46,533 bases of DNA from an uncultured Oscillospiraceae bacterium (GCA_947626315.1 CANQRQ010000021.1:1-46533); one strand, 5' to 3'; counted from the stretch's first letter, positions 26,433 through 34,617 are shown. A program made the numbers and translations. Notes: a model not told the origin generated them from the sequence alone.

Positions 26433-26482
26433 TGCCGGCCCCCTTTCTCTGCGCGCTTACGCAGCAATCAATCGATGGGGAA

Positions 26483-26511
26483 ACGGCGCGGCGGGGAAGC
26501 CGCCGCGCCGT
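26483..26511. terminator. GC-rich hairpin between the SH3 lipoprotein gene and dnaE
   Basis: ACGGCGCGGCGG (26483-26494) pairs with CCGCCGCGCCGT (26500-26511), a perfect 12-bp stem. On the minus strand it is followed by TTTCCCC, a weak U tract. It probably ends most transcripts of the lipoprotein gene. Confidence 0.65.
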
Positions 26512-26558
26512 CCTTAGAGAATCGCCAAAATCGGCTTTTTGAAGCCGGGGCGGGAAAA

Positions 26559-27869
26559 TCAGGTGGTGCCGTCGCCGATCACGATGCCCCCCGCATAGGG
26601 ATCGTCCGGGGTGGGCGTGGGCGTCGGAGTAGGTGTAGGCGTGGGCGTAGGTGCGGTGGTGGCAGTCCCGCCGCCGCTGTTGGGATTGGCATAGGGGTCG
26701 TCCGCGGCGTTGGGATTGGTGGAGCTGATGTAGTTGGCGCTGATCCAGCCGGTGTAGCCGTTGTAGACCACGTGGGCCCAGCCGTTCTGAGTCTCATAGA
26801 CGGTGATCTGCGTGCCCTGCACCAGCGTGTCGATCACACGGGAGTTGGTGGAGGCGCTCTCCCGGAAGTTCACCGCCTGGGCGGTGACATAGCCGGTGTA
26901 GCCGGTGCCGGAGGGAGTGGGGGCGGGTGTGGGCGTGGCGGTGGGCTTGGTGGTGCTCACGTAGTTGCCGCTGATCCAGCCGGTCGTCCCGTCATAGACC
27001 ACGTGGGCCCAGCCGTTCTGGGTCTCGTAGATGGTGATCTGGGTGCCCCAGATCAGGGTGTCGATCACGCGGGAGTCAGTGGAGGCGCTCTCCCGGAAGT
27101 TCACGGACTGAGCGGTGACATAGCCGGTGCGGCCGGTGCCGGAGGGCGTCGTGTTGGTGCTGCCGGGCGCAGGGGAGGCACTGGCAGTGGGGGAAGTGGT
27201 GCCGCCGGAGGGAGCCGGGGAGGCGGTGCTGCCGGTAGTGCCGCCGGTGGGAACCGTGGTGCCGGTGGGCGCGCCGGTGGCGGAGGTGGTGGCGCTGATG
27301 TTCACCGTAGCGGCATACTGGAGCCCCTCCACCGTGGGAGATTTAAAGGTCAGGTTGGCGGAGCCGGCGGACTTCACCGTGACGGAGATGGTGGCGCTGT
27401 CACCGTCCATATCCACGGTATAGGTGGAGTTCTGGGCGTCTGCCACGGCGGGGTTATCGGAGACCACGTTGATCTCCTTGCAGGTGGCGGAGCCCGGGGC
27501 GATAGTGACCTTCAGGTCGAAGGTGAAGGGCTGGGGGCCGCCGGTAAGGCTGGCGGGCAGATCCACCGGGAAGCTCACGCCGCTGGTGTTCTCAACGGTG
27601 AGCCCCGTGATGGGCACATAGGCGGCGGTGTTCTCCGCGGCAACGATAATGTCGTTGCTGGAGTTGACGATGTTGCCGTTCTTGTCCAGCGTGTAAGCGG
27701 AGGAGACCTCATTGTACCGGTTCACAACGGCGTTACCGCTGGCGGATATGTACAGGTTCACGCCCTCGCTTGTCATCGTGGAGATCTGCTCTTTTTGCCC
27801 GCAGGCGGCCAGGGTGAAGACCATTGCGGCAGCCAGCAGCAGCGCAAGGAACTTGCTTGTGTTTTTCAT
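26559..27869 (-). CDS. Lipoprotein with two bacterial SH3 domains
   Basis: 436 residues. A lipoprotein signal ends LAAC with Cys23 as lipidation site. Residues about 30-190 form a beta-rich region, perhaps Ig-like, around NPAVADAQNSTYTVDMDGDSATISVTVKSAG. A Thr/Pro/Ser/Gly linker leads to two near-identical SH3b domains (GYVTAQSVNFRESAS and GYVTAQAVNFRESAS, each ending GWIS-NY), joined by a PTPTPAPTP linker. A second low-complexity stretch (TPTPTPTPTPTP) is near the C-terminus. SH3b domains of this type usually bind cell-wall components, so a surface role is likely. ATG behind AAAGGAG. The near-identity of the SH3 copies suggests recent internal duplication. Confidence 0.9.
   Translation of the reverse strand: MKNTSKFLALLLAAAMVFTLAACGQKEQISTMTSEGVNLYISASGNAVVNRYNEVSSAYTLDKNGNIVNSSNDIIVAAENTAAYVPITGLTVENTSGVSFPVDLPASLTGGPQPFTFDLKVTIAPGSATCKEINVVSDNPAVADAQNSTYTVDMDGDSATISVTVKSAGSANLTFKSPTVEGLQYAATVNISATTSATGAPTGTTVPTGGTTGSTASPAPSGGTTSPTASASPAPGSTNTTPSGTGRTGYVTAQSVNFRESASTDSRVIDTLIWGTQITIYETQNGWAHVVYDGTTGWISGNYVSTTKPTATPTPAPTPSGTGYTGYVTAQAVNFRESASTNSRVIDTLVQGTQITVYETQNGWAHVVYNGYTGWISANYISSTNPNAADDPYANPNSGGGTATTAPTPTPTPTPTPTPTPDDPYAGGIVIGDGTT
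26600..26660 (-). repeat. Simple repeat encoding Thr-Pro
   Basis: Hexamer-like repeats (GTGGGCGT and variants on the plus strand) encode a run of alternating Thr and Pro in the SH3 lipoprotein. It is a likely site of slippage. Confidence 0.7.
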
Positions 27870-27941
27870 GGTGGGACTCTCCTTTGACTCAAGTCTTTAT
27901 TTGCCGCCGGGACGCCGGCGGGCTTTTTTCTCTATATAAAA

Positions 27942-27955
27942 ATCCGGGGACGGAT
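27942..27955 (-). terminator. Probable terminator of the hprK-murB-rapZ-whiA operon
   Basis: On the minus strand ATCCG, a five-base loop and CGGAT are followed by TTTTTATATAG. The stem is short but the U tract is good. It lies about 20 bases after the whiA stop. A second, GC-richer stem at 27904-27921 follows in the leader of the lipoprotein gene. Confidence 0.55.
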
Positions 27956-27975
27956 CTTTATACGCCTTCTGAGAA

Positions 27976-28908
27976 TTAGACGGTTTCACCGGCGGTTTTG
28001 TTTCCTGCCTCCGCCTGTTCCGCCAGGGTCATGATTTTTTTCAGCCGGTGGGACAGGCAGCTCTTGCTCACCGGCGGGATGGACAGCAGAGCCAGGTCCG
28101 AGAGGCTGGCGGCCGGGTTGGCAATACGCAGCAGGGCCGCGTCCTTCAGCGGGTCCGGCAGCGCGTCCAGCCCCCAGACCCGGGCCAGGCGGCGGATCGC
28201 GTCCAGCTGCTCCTGGGCGGCGGTCACGGTCTTGTCCGCGTTGGCCGAGTCGCAGTTGATCTGCCGGGTGACAGTGTTGCGCATCTCCTTGTCCACCTTG
28301 GCGGTCATCACGTTCATGGCCGTCACCGGCGCGCCGATGCTGGTGAAAAAGTCCGCAATGGCGTCCGCCTTTTTGAAATACAGCAGGGAATTGCCGCTGC
28401 GCTGGGTCTCCTTGGGGGAAAAGCCCATATCCAGCAGCAGGGAGACCGTCTCCCGGCTGACGCTGCGGTGGGGCGTAGCCAGCTCCAGATGGTAGCGCTT
28501 GGCCGGGTCCGTGACGCTGCCGCCGGCCAGGAAGGCCCCTCTGATGAAGGAGGCCCGGCAGCAGTCCTCCTCCAGGACGCCGAAGTTCACATGGTGAGAG
28601 AGGCTGGCGTCGATCTCGGCGCCGAAAGCGTCAAAAATCCTTCGGAGCTTGACCGGTTCGGTGATGACAAAGCTCTGCTTGCCCGCCGCGCCGGCGGGGG
28701 GCAGCCGGTCAAAGCCCAGGCCGAAGGCCCGCTTGAACAGCCGGGGCAGCCGCTGGGCAAAGTCCGGGCTGGAGGTGATGATCCGGATCTCCCGGGGGGA
28801 AAAGGTGTTGCAGTATAGGAGAACGCCGTAGCTCTCCGCCACAGCACAGCATTTCTTGTCCGGCCTCGGCTGGCAGAGCTCCGCTTTGGCCTGAGAGGAA
28901 AAGGACAC
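27976..28908 (-). CDS. whiA: DNA-binding protein WhiA
   Basis: 310 residues. Members combine two LAGLIDADG homing-endonuclease-derived repeats with a C-terminal helix-turn-helix and act in division/sporulation control. Seen: SFSSQAKAELCQ at the start, RASFIRGAFLAGGSVTDPAKRYHLE, YFKKADAIADFF, N-x-x-R-x-x-N-C-D-SAN-DKTV, and the HTH-like SLSDLALLSIPPVSKSCLSHRLKKI. Start is GTG at 28908 with GGAGGG upstream. It follows rapZ after 26 bases. The yvcK gene normally found between them in Bacillota is absent. Confidence 0.95.
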   Translation of the reverse strand: MSFSSQAKAELCQPRPDKKCCAVAESYGVLLYCNTFSPREIRIITSSPDFAQRLPRLFKRAFGLGFDRLPPAGAAGKQSFVITEPVKLRRIFDAFGAEIDASLSHHVNFGVLEEDCCRASFIRGAFLAGGSVTDPAKRYHLELATPHRSVSRETVSLLLDMGFSPKETQRSGNSLLYFKKADAIADFFTSIGAPVTAMNVMTAKVDKEMRNTVTRQINCDSANADKTVTAAQEQLDAIRRLARVWGLDALPDPLKDAALLRIANPAASLSDLALLSIPPVSKSCLSHRLKKIMTLAEQAEAGNKTAGETV

Positions 28909-28934
28909 GCAAAGCCCTCCTTTCGCCCGGGACG

Positions 28935-29792
28935 CTACTTGTCCAGATCCCGGTTGATGTTCACCGAGTGAATGCCCTTGGAGAGCAGATGCTCGTGGAG
29001 GGCGGCGGCGATGGCCACGCTCCGGTGCCGGCCACCGGTGCAGCCCACGGCCACCGTGAGGCCCAGCTTGCCTTCCTCTATGTAGAGCGGCAGAAGAAAG
29101 TCGATCAGGTCCTCGATCTTCTCCATAAAGCTCCGGGTCTGCTGATAGGAAAACACATATTCCGCCACAGGCCTGTCCAGCCCGCAGAGGGGCCGCAGCT
29201 CCTCCACATAGTAGGGGTTGGGCAGAAAGCGGGCGTCGAAGACCAGGTCCGCGTCCATGGGCAGGCCGTGCTTATAGCCGAAGGACAGCACCGACACGTC
29301 CAGCTCCCGCTCCTTTCCCTCTCCGGCAAAGAGCGTGAACAGCCGGTTCTGAAGCATGCCCAGGGTCATGTTGGAGCTGTTGAGCACATGATCCGCCCGC
29401 TCCCGGATGGGCCGCAGCAGCTCTTCCTCCTTTTTCACTGCCTGCTCCACCGTGACCCCCGGCGCGGCCAGGGGATGGGGGCGGCGGCTCTCCTTATAGC
29501 GGCGCACCAGGGTGCGCAGGTCCGCGTCCATATACAGGATGCGCACGGTGCAGTCCATGGACTTGAGCTCATCCAGGGTGGTCAGAAGTTCCCCAAAGCC
29601 GTCCCGCTCCCGCACGTCCGTCACCAGGGCCACCCGCTCGTAGCGGCCCCGGGTGGCCAGGCACAGCTCCGCAAAGCGGGGCATCAGCGCCACCGGCAGA
29701 TTGTCCACACAATAATAGTCCAGATCCTCCAGCACGTCCGCCGCGCGGCTTTTGCCCGCGCCGGACAGGCCGGTGATAATCAAAAATTCCAT
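28935..29792 (-). CDS. rapZ: RNase adapter / nucleotide-binding protein RapZ (YvcJ family)
   Basis: 285 residues. The P-loop GLSGAGKS is at 8-15. DNLPVALMPRF, DVRERDGF, SFGYKHGLPMDADLVFDARFLPNPYY and the C-terminal GCTGGRHRSVAIA are diagnostic. In Escherichia coli RapZ controls GlmZ decay; in Bacillota YvcJ binds ATP/GTP and the RNA role is unproven. It follows murB after 11 bases and precedes whiA. Confidence 0.95.
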   Translation of the reverse strand: MEFLIITGLSGAGKSRAADVLEDLDYYCVDNLPVALMPRFAELCLATRGRYERVALVTDVRERDGFGELLTTLDELKSMDCTVRILYMDADLRTLVRRYKESRRPHPLAAPGVTVEQAVKKEEELLRPIRERADHVLNSSNMTLGMLQNRLFTLFAGEGKERELDVSVLSFGYKHGLPMDADLVFDARFLPNPYYVEELRPLCGLDRPVAEYVFSYQQTRSFMEKIEDLIDFLLPLYIEEGKLGLTVAVGCTGGRHRSVAIAAALHEHLLSKGIHSVNINRDLDK

Positions 29793-29803
29793 CGCTCCGC
29801 CCT

Positions 29804-30793
29804 TTACTCTTCCTTCCGCAGGTCGATCCGGTGCCCCGGCACCGCCGGGCCGTGGTCCTCCAGCTTATAGTCCGGCGGGAGGATCAGGATCTCCGGGTCC
29901 AGCCGGACGCCGGATTTTTCATACACGGTCTTCCGGATATACAGCATCAGCTCGTGCACGTCGTGAGAGGTAGCGCCGCCGGTGTTGACAATGAAGCCCG
30001 CGTGCTTTTCGGACACCTGGGCGCCGCCGACGGCATAGCCCTTGAGCCCCGCCTCCTCGATCAGCGCCGCCGCGTAATACCCCTCCGGGCGCTTGAAGGC
30101 GCTGCCCGCCGAGGGCAGGTCCAGCGGCTGCTTTTCCCGCCGCCGCTCGTTCAGCTCCCGCATTTTAGCGGCGATCTCCTCCTTATCGCCCGCCGCCGGG
30201 CGCAGCACCGCGCTGAGGATCACGCAGCCGCCTAAGGTCTGAAACAGGCTGCTCCGGTAGCCGAAGCGGCACTGCTCCTTCGTCAGCTCGTACAGCCGCT
30301 GCTCCGGCAGATAATAGCAGACCACGCTCTCGATAAGGTCCTTCAGCTCCCCGCCGTAGGCCCCCGCGTTCATGACGCAGCCGCCCCCCAGGGAACCGGG
30401 AATGCCGGAGGCAAACTCCAGGCCCGCCAGGCCGTTCTGCTGGGCAAAGCTGGCCAGCTTTGCCAGAGGCACCCCCGCCTCCGCGTAGATCGCCCCGTCA
30501 GGCAGGAGAAAGAGCTTGGTGAGTTTTTCCGTGCTGATGATGAACAGCTCGCTCAGCCCCTCGTCCGGAAACAGCAGGTTGGTCCCGTTGCCCAGCAGCA
30601 GCGGAGCCAGCTGATGGTCCTTCAAAATGGCGCAGATCTTCGTCAGGCTCATGACGCTGGAGGGGACGGCCAAGGCCCGGACGGGCCCGCCGATGCGGAA
30701 GGAGCTGTGCCCCGCCAGCGGTTCGTTTTCCAGCAGACGCAGACCGGGCATCTGCTTTTTTATCTCAGCAATGGCTTTTTCGAGATTTTCCAT
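29804..30793 (-). CDS. murB: UDP-N-acetylenolpyruvoylglucosamine reductase
   Basis: 329 residues. Reduces UDP-GlcNAc-enolpyruvate to UDP-MurNAc using FAD and NADPH. FAD-domain motifs are HSSFRIGGPVRALAVP, LLGNGTNLLFPD and GIPGSLGGGCVMNAGAYGGEL; the substrate domain has LPSAGSAFKRPEG with the catalytic Ser, and ALIEEAGLKG-AVGGAQVSEKHAGFIVN. Start set at the ATG at 30793 with GGGAG five bases upstream, rather than a TTG at 30811. Confidence 0.95.
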   Translation of the reverse strand: MENLEKAIAEIKKQMPGLRLLENEPLAGHSSFRIGGPVRALAVPSSVMSLTKICAILKDHQLAPLLLGNGTNLLFPDEGLSELFIISTEKLTKLFLLPDGAIYAEAGVPLAKLASFAQQNGLAGLEFASGIPGSLGGGCVMNAGAYGGELKDLIESVVCYYLPEQRLYELTKEQCRFGYRSSLFQTLGGCVILSAVLRPAAGDKEEIAAKMRELNERRREKQPLDLPSAGSAFKRPEGYYAAALIEEAGLKGYAVGGAQVSEKHAGFIVNTGGATSHDVHELMLYIRKTVYEKSGVRLDPEILILPPDYKLEDHGPAVPGHRIDLRKEE

Positions 30794-30831
30794 ATGCGCT
30801 CCCAAAGACAAGTGTGCTTACAGGGAAAGGC

Positions 30832-31770
30832 TTAAAACAGCCCGCTGTCAATGGCCTGGTCGTGGGCGGCGGCCAGGGCTTCCGCCGCGTTATAGCCCAT
30901 TTTTTTCTGGCGGTTGTTCATGGCGGCCAGCTCCAGGATCACGGCCAGATTCCGCCCCGGCGTCACCGGAATGGTGACCAGAGGGACCTTGACGCCCAGG
31001 ATCTCCTCCGTCTCGCTGGTGAGACCCAGCCGGTCATAGGCCTTGCCCTTCTGCCAGGCCTCCATGCGGACCACCACATCGATCCCCGTCTCCGGCTTTA
31101 CGGCGCCTACGCCGTAGATATGCCGCACGTTGACGACGCCGATGCCCCGCAGCTCCATGTAATAGCGGATCATCTCCGGCGCGGTGCCCACCAGTGCGTC
31201 CTTGCCGATCTGCTTGACCTCCACCGCGTCGTCCGCCACCAGACGGTGGCCCCGCTTGACCAGCTCCAGGGCGGTCTCGCTCTTGCCGATGCCGCTCTCG
31301 CCCATCAGCAGAACGCCCTCCCCATAGACCTCCACCAGCACCCCGTGGATGGTGGTGCGGGGGGCCAGATAGTTGTGCAGGGAGCGGATCACGTCCGCCT
31401 GGAATTCCGAGGTGTCCTGCTCGGTGGTGAACAGATTCCGGTCATAGCGCTCCGCCATCTCCTTGCAGGCCGCGGAGGGCTTTACCCCGTGGCAGACCAC
31501 CAGGGCGGCGATGTCGTAGGCCATGAAGCGGTCATAGGCCTCCCGCCGCTGCTCTTCGCTCAGCGTGTCCAGATAGGTGGCCTCCACGTGGCCGATGATC
31601 TGGAGCCGCTTGGGGTCAAAGTAATTATAGAACCCGGTCAGCTGCAGGGCGGGGCGGTTCACGTCCGCCGTGGTCAAAACCGCGGTCTCATAATCCCGGG
31701 ACAGGTGCACCGGCGTCAGGGCGTGCTCCTGGACGATCTTGCTGAGCTTGACAGTGTATCTGCTTTTCAT
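30832..31770 (-). CDS. hprK: HPr kinase/phosphorylase
   Basis: 312 residues. Phosphorylates and dephosphorylates Ser46 of HPr or Crh, the master switch for carbon catabolite control. His142 in IHGVLVEVYG, Walker A GESGIGKS at 157-164, the DDAVEVK segment, and the family signature ELRGIGVVNVRHIYG are all present. First gene of hprK-murB-rapZ-whiA; murB starts 38 bases on. Start codon ATG follows GGGAGAC. Confidence 0.96.
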   Translation of the reverse strand: MKSRYTVKLSKIVQEHALTPVHLSRDYETAVLTTADVNRPALQLTGFYNYFDPKRLQIIGHVEATYLDTLSEEQRREAYDRFMAYDIAALVVCHGVKPSAACKEMAERYDRNLFTTEQDTSEFQADVIRSLHNYLAPRTTIHGVLVEVYGEGVLLMGESGIGKSETALELVKRGHRLVADDAVEVKQIGKDALVGTAPEMIRYYMELRGIGVVNVRHIYGVGAVKPETGIDVVVRMEAWQKGKAYDRLGLTSETEEILGVKVPLVTIPVTPGRNLAVILELAAMNNRQKKMGYNAAEALAAAHDQAIDSGLF

Positions 31771-31811
31771 TTGTCTCCCCCTCCCGCGGCCACAGATTCT
31801 TCTACCTATAT

Positions 31812-31840
31812 ATATTAACCACTTCCGGCCGATTTGGCAA
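31812..31840 (-). promoter_or_regulatory. Candidate promoter of hprK
   Basis: On the minus strand TTGCCA (31840-31835), a 17-base spacer, then TAATAT (31817-31812), about 42 bases before the hprK ATG. It is divergent from the rpmB promoter. Confidence 0.6.
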
Positions 31841-31922
31841 TAAGTTTAATTCTTAAAACGAAAGAAATCGCGAAATTGAAGGGAAATCTTTTCGCTTTTT
31901 TCGGATTCGGCAAAAAAACTGC

Positions 31923-31954
31923 TTGCAATTGCGCGCCGCGTCTGCTATTATAAT
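31923..31954 (+). promoter_or_regulatory. Promoter of rpmB
   Basis: TTGCAA (31923-31928), then TATTAT (31946-31951, spacer 17) overlapping TATAAT (31949-31954). It is followed by AAGGAGGT at 31983-31990 and the rpmB ATG. Confidence 0.7.
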
Positions 31955-32000
31955 AAAGCTGTCTATCAGTGAAACACATAGCAAGGAGGTGCTTCAACTT

Positions 32001-32189
32001 ATGGCAAAGTGTCAGTTTTGTGATAAGGGCGTGACCTTCGGTATTCAGGTCAGCCACTCTCACAGACGCTCCAACCGCGCCTGGAAGCCGAATGTGAAGC
32101 GCGTCAAGGCCATCGTGGACGGCGCTCCCACGCATGTCTACGTCTGCACCCGCTGCCTGCGCAGCGGCAAGGTCACCCGCGCTGTGTAA
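32001..32189 (+). CDS. rpmB: 50S ribosomal protein L28
   Basis: 62 residues, full length. MAKCQFCDKGVTFGIQVSHSHRRSNRAWKPN is the standard L28 N-terminus. Two Cys pairs (CQFC at 4-7 and CTRC near 49-52) make this the zinc-binding C+ form. Perfect AAGGAGGT ten bases before the ATG. It is followed by its own terminator, so xpt is probably a separate or partly read-through unit. Confidence 0.97.
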   Translation: MAKCQFCDKGVTFGIQVSHSHRRSNRAWKPNVKRVKAIVDGAPTHVYVCTRCLRSGKVTRAV

Positions 32190-32217
32190 TTGAATCCCAT
32201 CAAATTACCCGAAACAA

Positions 32218-32249
32218 AGCCTGTCGTACCGATACGACGGGCTTTTTTC
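32218..32249 (+). terminator. Intrinsic terminator after rpmB
   Basis: AGCCTGTCGTA (32218-32228) pairs with TACGACGGGCT (32233-32243) with one wobble around CCGA, followed by TTTTT. It stands between rpmB and xpt. Confidence 0.85.
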
Positions 32250-32288
32250 GGCAGAGCCCGCGCATATGGAAGAGAGGAGCTTGCGGCT

Positions 32289-32861
32289 ATGGAGCTATTG
32301 GAGCAGCGGATTTTGAAGGACGGGAAAATCCTGCCCGGCGGCATCCTGAAGGTGGACGGGTTTCTGAACCACCAGATCGATCCGGCCCTGGCCTATGAGA
32401 TGGCCCTGGAGTGGAAGCGGCTTTTTGCCGGGGAGGAGATCAACAAGGTGCTCACCATCGAGGCCTCCGGCATCGCTCTGGCCTGCATGGCGGGCTATGT
32501 GTTCTCCTGTCCGCTGGTCTTTGCCAAAAAGAGCAAGACCCGGAACATCTCCGGCCAGGTGTACGCGGTAGAGGTGGCGTCCTTCACCCACGGGAACACC
32601 AACACGGTGCTGGTCTCCAAGGAGTACCTGGGGCCGGAGGACCGGGTGCTGCTGGTGGACGACTTTCTGGCCACCGGCGCGGCCCTGGTGGGGCTCAAGG
32701 CCCTGGTGGAGCAGGCGGGCGGCCGGGTCGTAGGCGCAGGGATCGCCATCGAGAAGGTCTTTCAGGGCGGCGGGGATCTGCTGCGCGCCCAGGGCCTGCG
32801 CATCGAGTCCCTGGCCCGGATCGCCGAAATGGGGGACGACGGCAGCCTGCGCTTCTGCTGA
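32289..32861 (+). CDS. xpt: Xanthine phosphoribosyltransferase
   Basis: 190 residues, the expected length. Converts xanthine and PRPP to XMP in purine salvage. MELLEQRILKDGKILPGGILKVDGFLNHQIDP is a near-textbook Xpt N-terminus, EASGIALACM follows, and VLLVDDFLATGAAL is the PRPP loop. GAGGAG precedes this ATG; the frame upstream to 32190 runs through the rpmB terminator and is not coding. It sits immediately upstream of a guanine riboswitch-controlled importer. Confidence 0.95.
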   Translation: MELLEQRILKDGKILPGGILKVDGFLNHQIDPALAYEMALEWKRLFAGEEINKVLTIEASGIALACMAGYVFSCPLVFAKKSKTRNISGQVYAVEVASFTHGNTNTVLVSKEYLGPEDRVLLVDDFLATGAALVGLKALVEQAGGRVVGAGIAIEKVFQGGGDLLRAQGLRIESLARIAEMGDDGSLRFC

Positions 32862-32952
32862 GGGCTGCGGGCGAGAGGCAGATAACAACTGAAATTTCGG
32901 CAAAACAAACAAATTTTTGAACCAAAAAACGTCAAATTCCCCAAAATAGAAC

Positions 32953-32981
32953 TTGACTTTTGCGGGAGAATCTGGTAGGCT
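32953..32981 (+). promoter_or_regulatory. Candidate promoter of the nucleoside-importer operon
   Basis: TTGACT (32953-32958), 17 bases, TAGGCT (32976-32981). A start near 32988 would put the riboswitch aptamer about 17 bases into the transcript. Confidence 0.6.
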
Positions 32982-33004
32982 TAGGGCCGTAAAGTGAATC
33001 AGGT

Positions 33005-33073
33005 TTCGATATATCTCAAATGATGCGGATTTGAAGTCTCTACCCGGGCGCCGTAAATGCCTGGACTATCGAA
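33005..33073 (+). promoter_or_regulatory. Purine (guanine-type) riboswitch aptamer
   Basis: P1 is TTCGATA/TATCGAA (33005-33011, 33067-33073). P2 is TCAAAT/ATTTGA (33016-33021, 33029-33034) with loop GATGCGG. The junction reads GTCTCTACC. P3 is 33044-33049/33059-33064 with loop GCCGTAAAT, complementary to the P2 loop as in known aptamers. The specificity base before TATCG, at 33066, is C (as C74 in the B. subtilis xpt aptamer), which reads guanine or hypoxanthine; the conserved U51 equivalent is kept. Confidence 0.95.
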
Positions 33074-33110
33074 TGTGTTTCACAGCGGGCCCGTCTGGGT
33101 GCGCCGCAGC

Positions 33111-33155
33111 AATGCATTGGAAGAGGCTTCCTGTCCTTTTCCGGTGCATTTTTTC
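33111..33155 (+). terminator. Riboswitch-controlled intrinsic terminator
   Basis: A 16-bp stem, 33111-33126 with 33135-33150, includes A-U, G-C and three G-U pairs around CTTCCTGT and is followed by TTTTC. It lies 38 bases after the aptamer. AATGT at 33072-33076, overlapping the 3' P1 strand, can pair with GCATT inside the 5' arm, a possible antiterminator nucleus. Purine binding would favour termination. Confidence 0.85.
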
Positions 33156-33236
33156 TTGCCCGGGCGCTTCTCTTTGTATCATGACCGCGGGAGCGGTTTT
33201 GATAAATAATCTTATTTATTAAGAGGAGAATACAGA

Positions 33237-34511
33237 ATGAAAAAGATCATTGCTCTGCTGCTTGCGCTTGTTATGGTCTTCGTCCTGGCCGCCTGCGGCG
33301 GCAGCTCCGCCCCCGCGGCGGAGGAGCCCGCTGCCGAGGCCCCCGCGGCTGACGCTCCGGCCGCGGAAGAACCCGCCGCCGAGGCCCCTGCCGCCGATCT
33401 GAAGGTGGGCTTCATCTTCCTGCACGATGAAAACTCCACCTACGACCTGAACTTCATGTCCGCCGCCCGGGAGGCCTGCGAGGCCAAGGGCCTGGTGGAG
33501 GGTGAGAGTTATCTGTTCAAATACCCTGTCGCCGAGAGCGAGGAGTGCTACAACGCCGCCGCTGAGCTGGCCGACGCCGGCTGCGACATCGTCTTTGCCG
33601 ACTCCTTCAACCATGAGGACTATATGATCCAGGCCGCCATGGAGTTCCCCGAGGTCCAGTTCTGCCATGCCACCGGCACCAAGGCCCACACCCAGGGTCT
33701 GGACAACTATCACAACGCCTTCGCCTCCATCTATGAGGGCCGCTACCTGGCCGGCGTGGCCGCGGGCCTGAAGCTCAACGAGATGATCGAGGCCGGCGAG
33801 TTCTCCGCCGACGAGGCCAAGATCGGCTATGTGGGCGCTTACACCTACGCCGAGGTTATCTCCGGCTACACCTCCTTCTTCCTGGGCGCCCGCTCCGTCT
33901 GCCCCAGCGCCACCATGGAAGTGACCTTCACCGGCGAATGGTATGACCAGGCCGCTGAGCAGGAGGCCGCCACCAACCTGATCAACAACGGCTGCAAGCT
34001 GATCAGCCAGCACGCCGACTCTCTGGGCGCCCCCGCCGCCTGCGAGGCCGCCGGCGTCCCCAACGTGTCCTATAACGGCAGCACCGCCAACGCCGGCCCC
34101 AACACCTACATTATCGCCTCCCGCATCAACTGGGCTCCCTACTTCACCCTGATGATGGACTGCGTCCTCAACGGCGAGCCCATCCCCACCGACTGGACCG
34201 GCACCCTGAACACCGGCTCTGTGGAGCTGTTTGAGCTGAACGAGGCCGTGGCCGCCGCCGGCACCGCCGACAAGCTGGCCGAGGTGCAGGCCGCTCTGGA
34301 GGACGGCTCCCTGCATGTGTTCGACACCTCCACCTTCACCGTGGACGGCGAGACCCTGACCAGCTACATGGCCGATGTGGACACCGACGCCGATTACACC
34401 CCCGACACCGAGGCCATTTCCGACGGTTACTTCCACGAGTCCGAGTACCGCTCCGCCCCGTATTTTGACGTCCAGATCGACGGGATCACCCTGCTGGATA
34501 CCCAGTTCTAA
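33237..34511 (+). CDS. BMP-family ABC transporter substrate-binding lipoprotein (nucleoside/purine)
   Basis: 424 residues. The lipoprotein signal ends LAAC with Cys20, followed by an Ala/Glu/Pro-rich linker (about 24-54) of repeated AAEEPAAEAPAAD. The BMP fold begins LKVGFIFLHDENSTYDLNFMSAA, with AGCDIVFADSFNH, EVQFCHATGTKAH, EGRYLAGVAAG, and KIGYVGAYTYAEV. BMP proteins bind nucleosides. GAGGAG precedes the ATG. Guanine riboswitch control and the adjacent xpt support purine nucleosides or bases as the ligand. Confidence 0.93.
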   Translation: MKKIIALLLALVMVFVLAACGGSSAPAAEEPAAEAPAADAPAAEEPAAEAPAADLKVGFIFLHDENSTYDLNFMSAAREACEAKGLVEGESYLFKYPVAESEECYNAAAELADAGCDIVFADSFNHEDYMIQAAMEFPEVQFCHATGTKAHTQGLDNYHNAFASIYEGRYLAGVAAGLKLNEMIEAGEFSADEAKIGYVGAYTYAEVISGYTSFFLGARSVCPSATMEVTFTGEWYDQAAEQEAATNLINNGCKLISQHADSLGAPAACEAAGVPNVSYNGSTANAGPNTYIIASRINWAPYFTLMMDCVLNGEPIPTDWTGTLNTGSVELFELNEAVAAAGTADKLAEVQAALEDGSLHVFDTSTFTVDGETLTSYMADVDTDADYTPDTEAISDGYFHESEYRSAPYFDVQIDGITLLDTQF

Positions 34512-34527
34512 AATAAGCGTTTTTTCG

Positions 34528-34617
34528 GGAAGCCCCCTGCCTCTGCAAGGGGCTTCCGTCACCTTAAACCCCAAAGGGCAGCGCAGAGACACCTTATTGC
34601 CGCCGCGCTGCCCTTTG
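34528..34617 (+). other. Two intercistronic hairpins after the binding-protein gene
   Basis: GGAAGCCCC/GGGGCTTCC (34528-34536, 34549-34557) and a perfect 13-bp stem, 34572-34584 with 34605-34617. Neither has a good T run. They probably protect the binding-protein message and lower expression of the membrane parts, as is common in ABC operons. Confidence 0.65.

Noticed and set aside
26600-26660. CRISPR-like repeat array
   Set aside because: The repeats are short, contiguous and encode Thr-Pro in frame; there are no spacers.
32190-32288. Upstream extension of xpt
   Set aside because: It crosses the rpmB terminator, and the ATG at 32289 matches the canonical Xpt N-terminus with a good ribosome-binding site.
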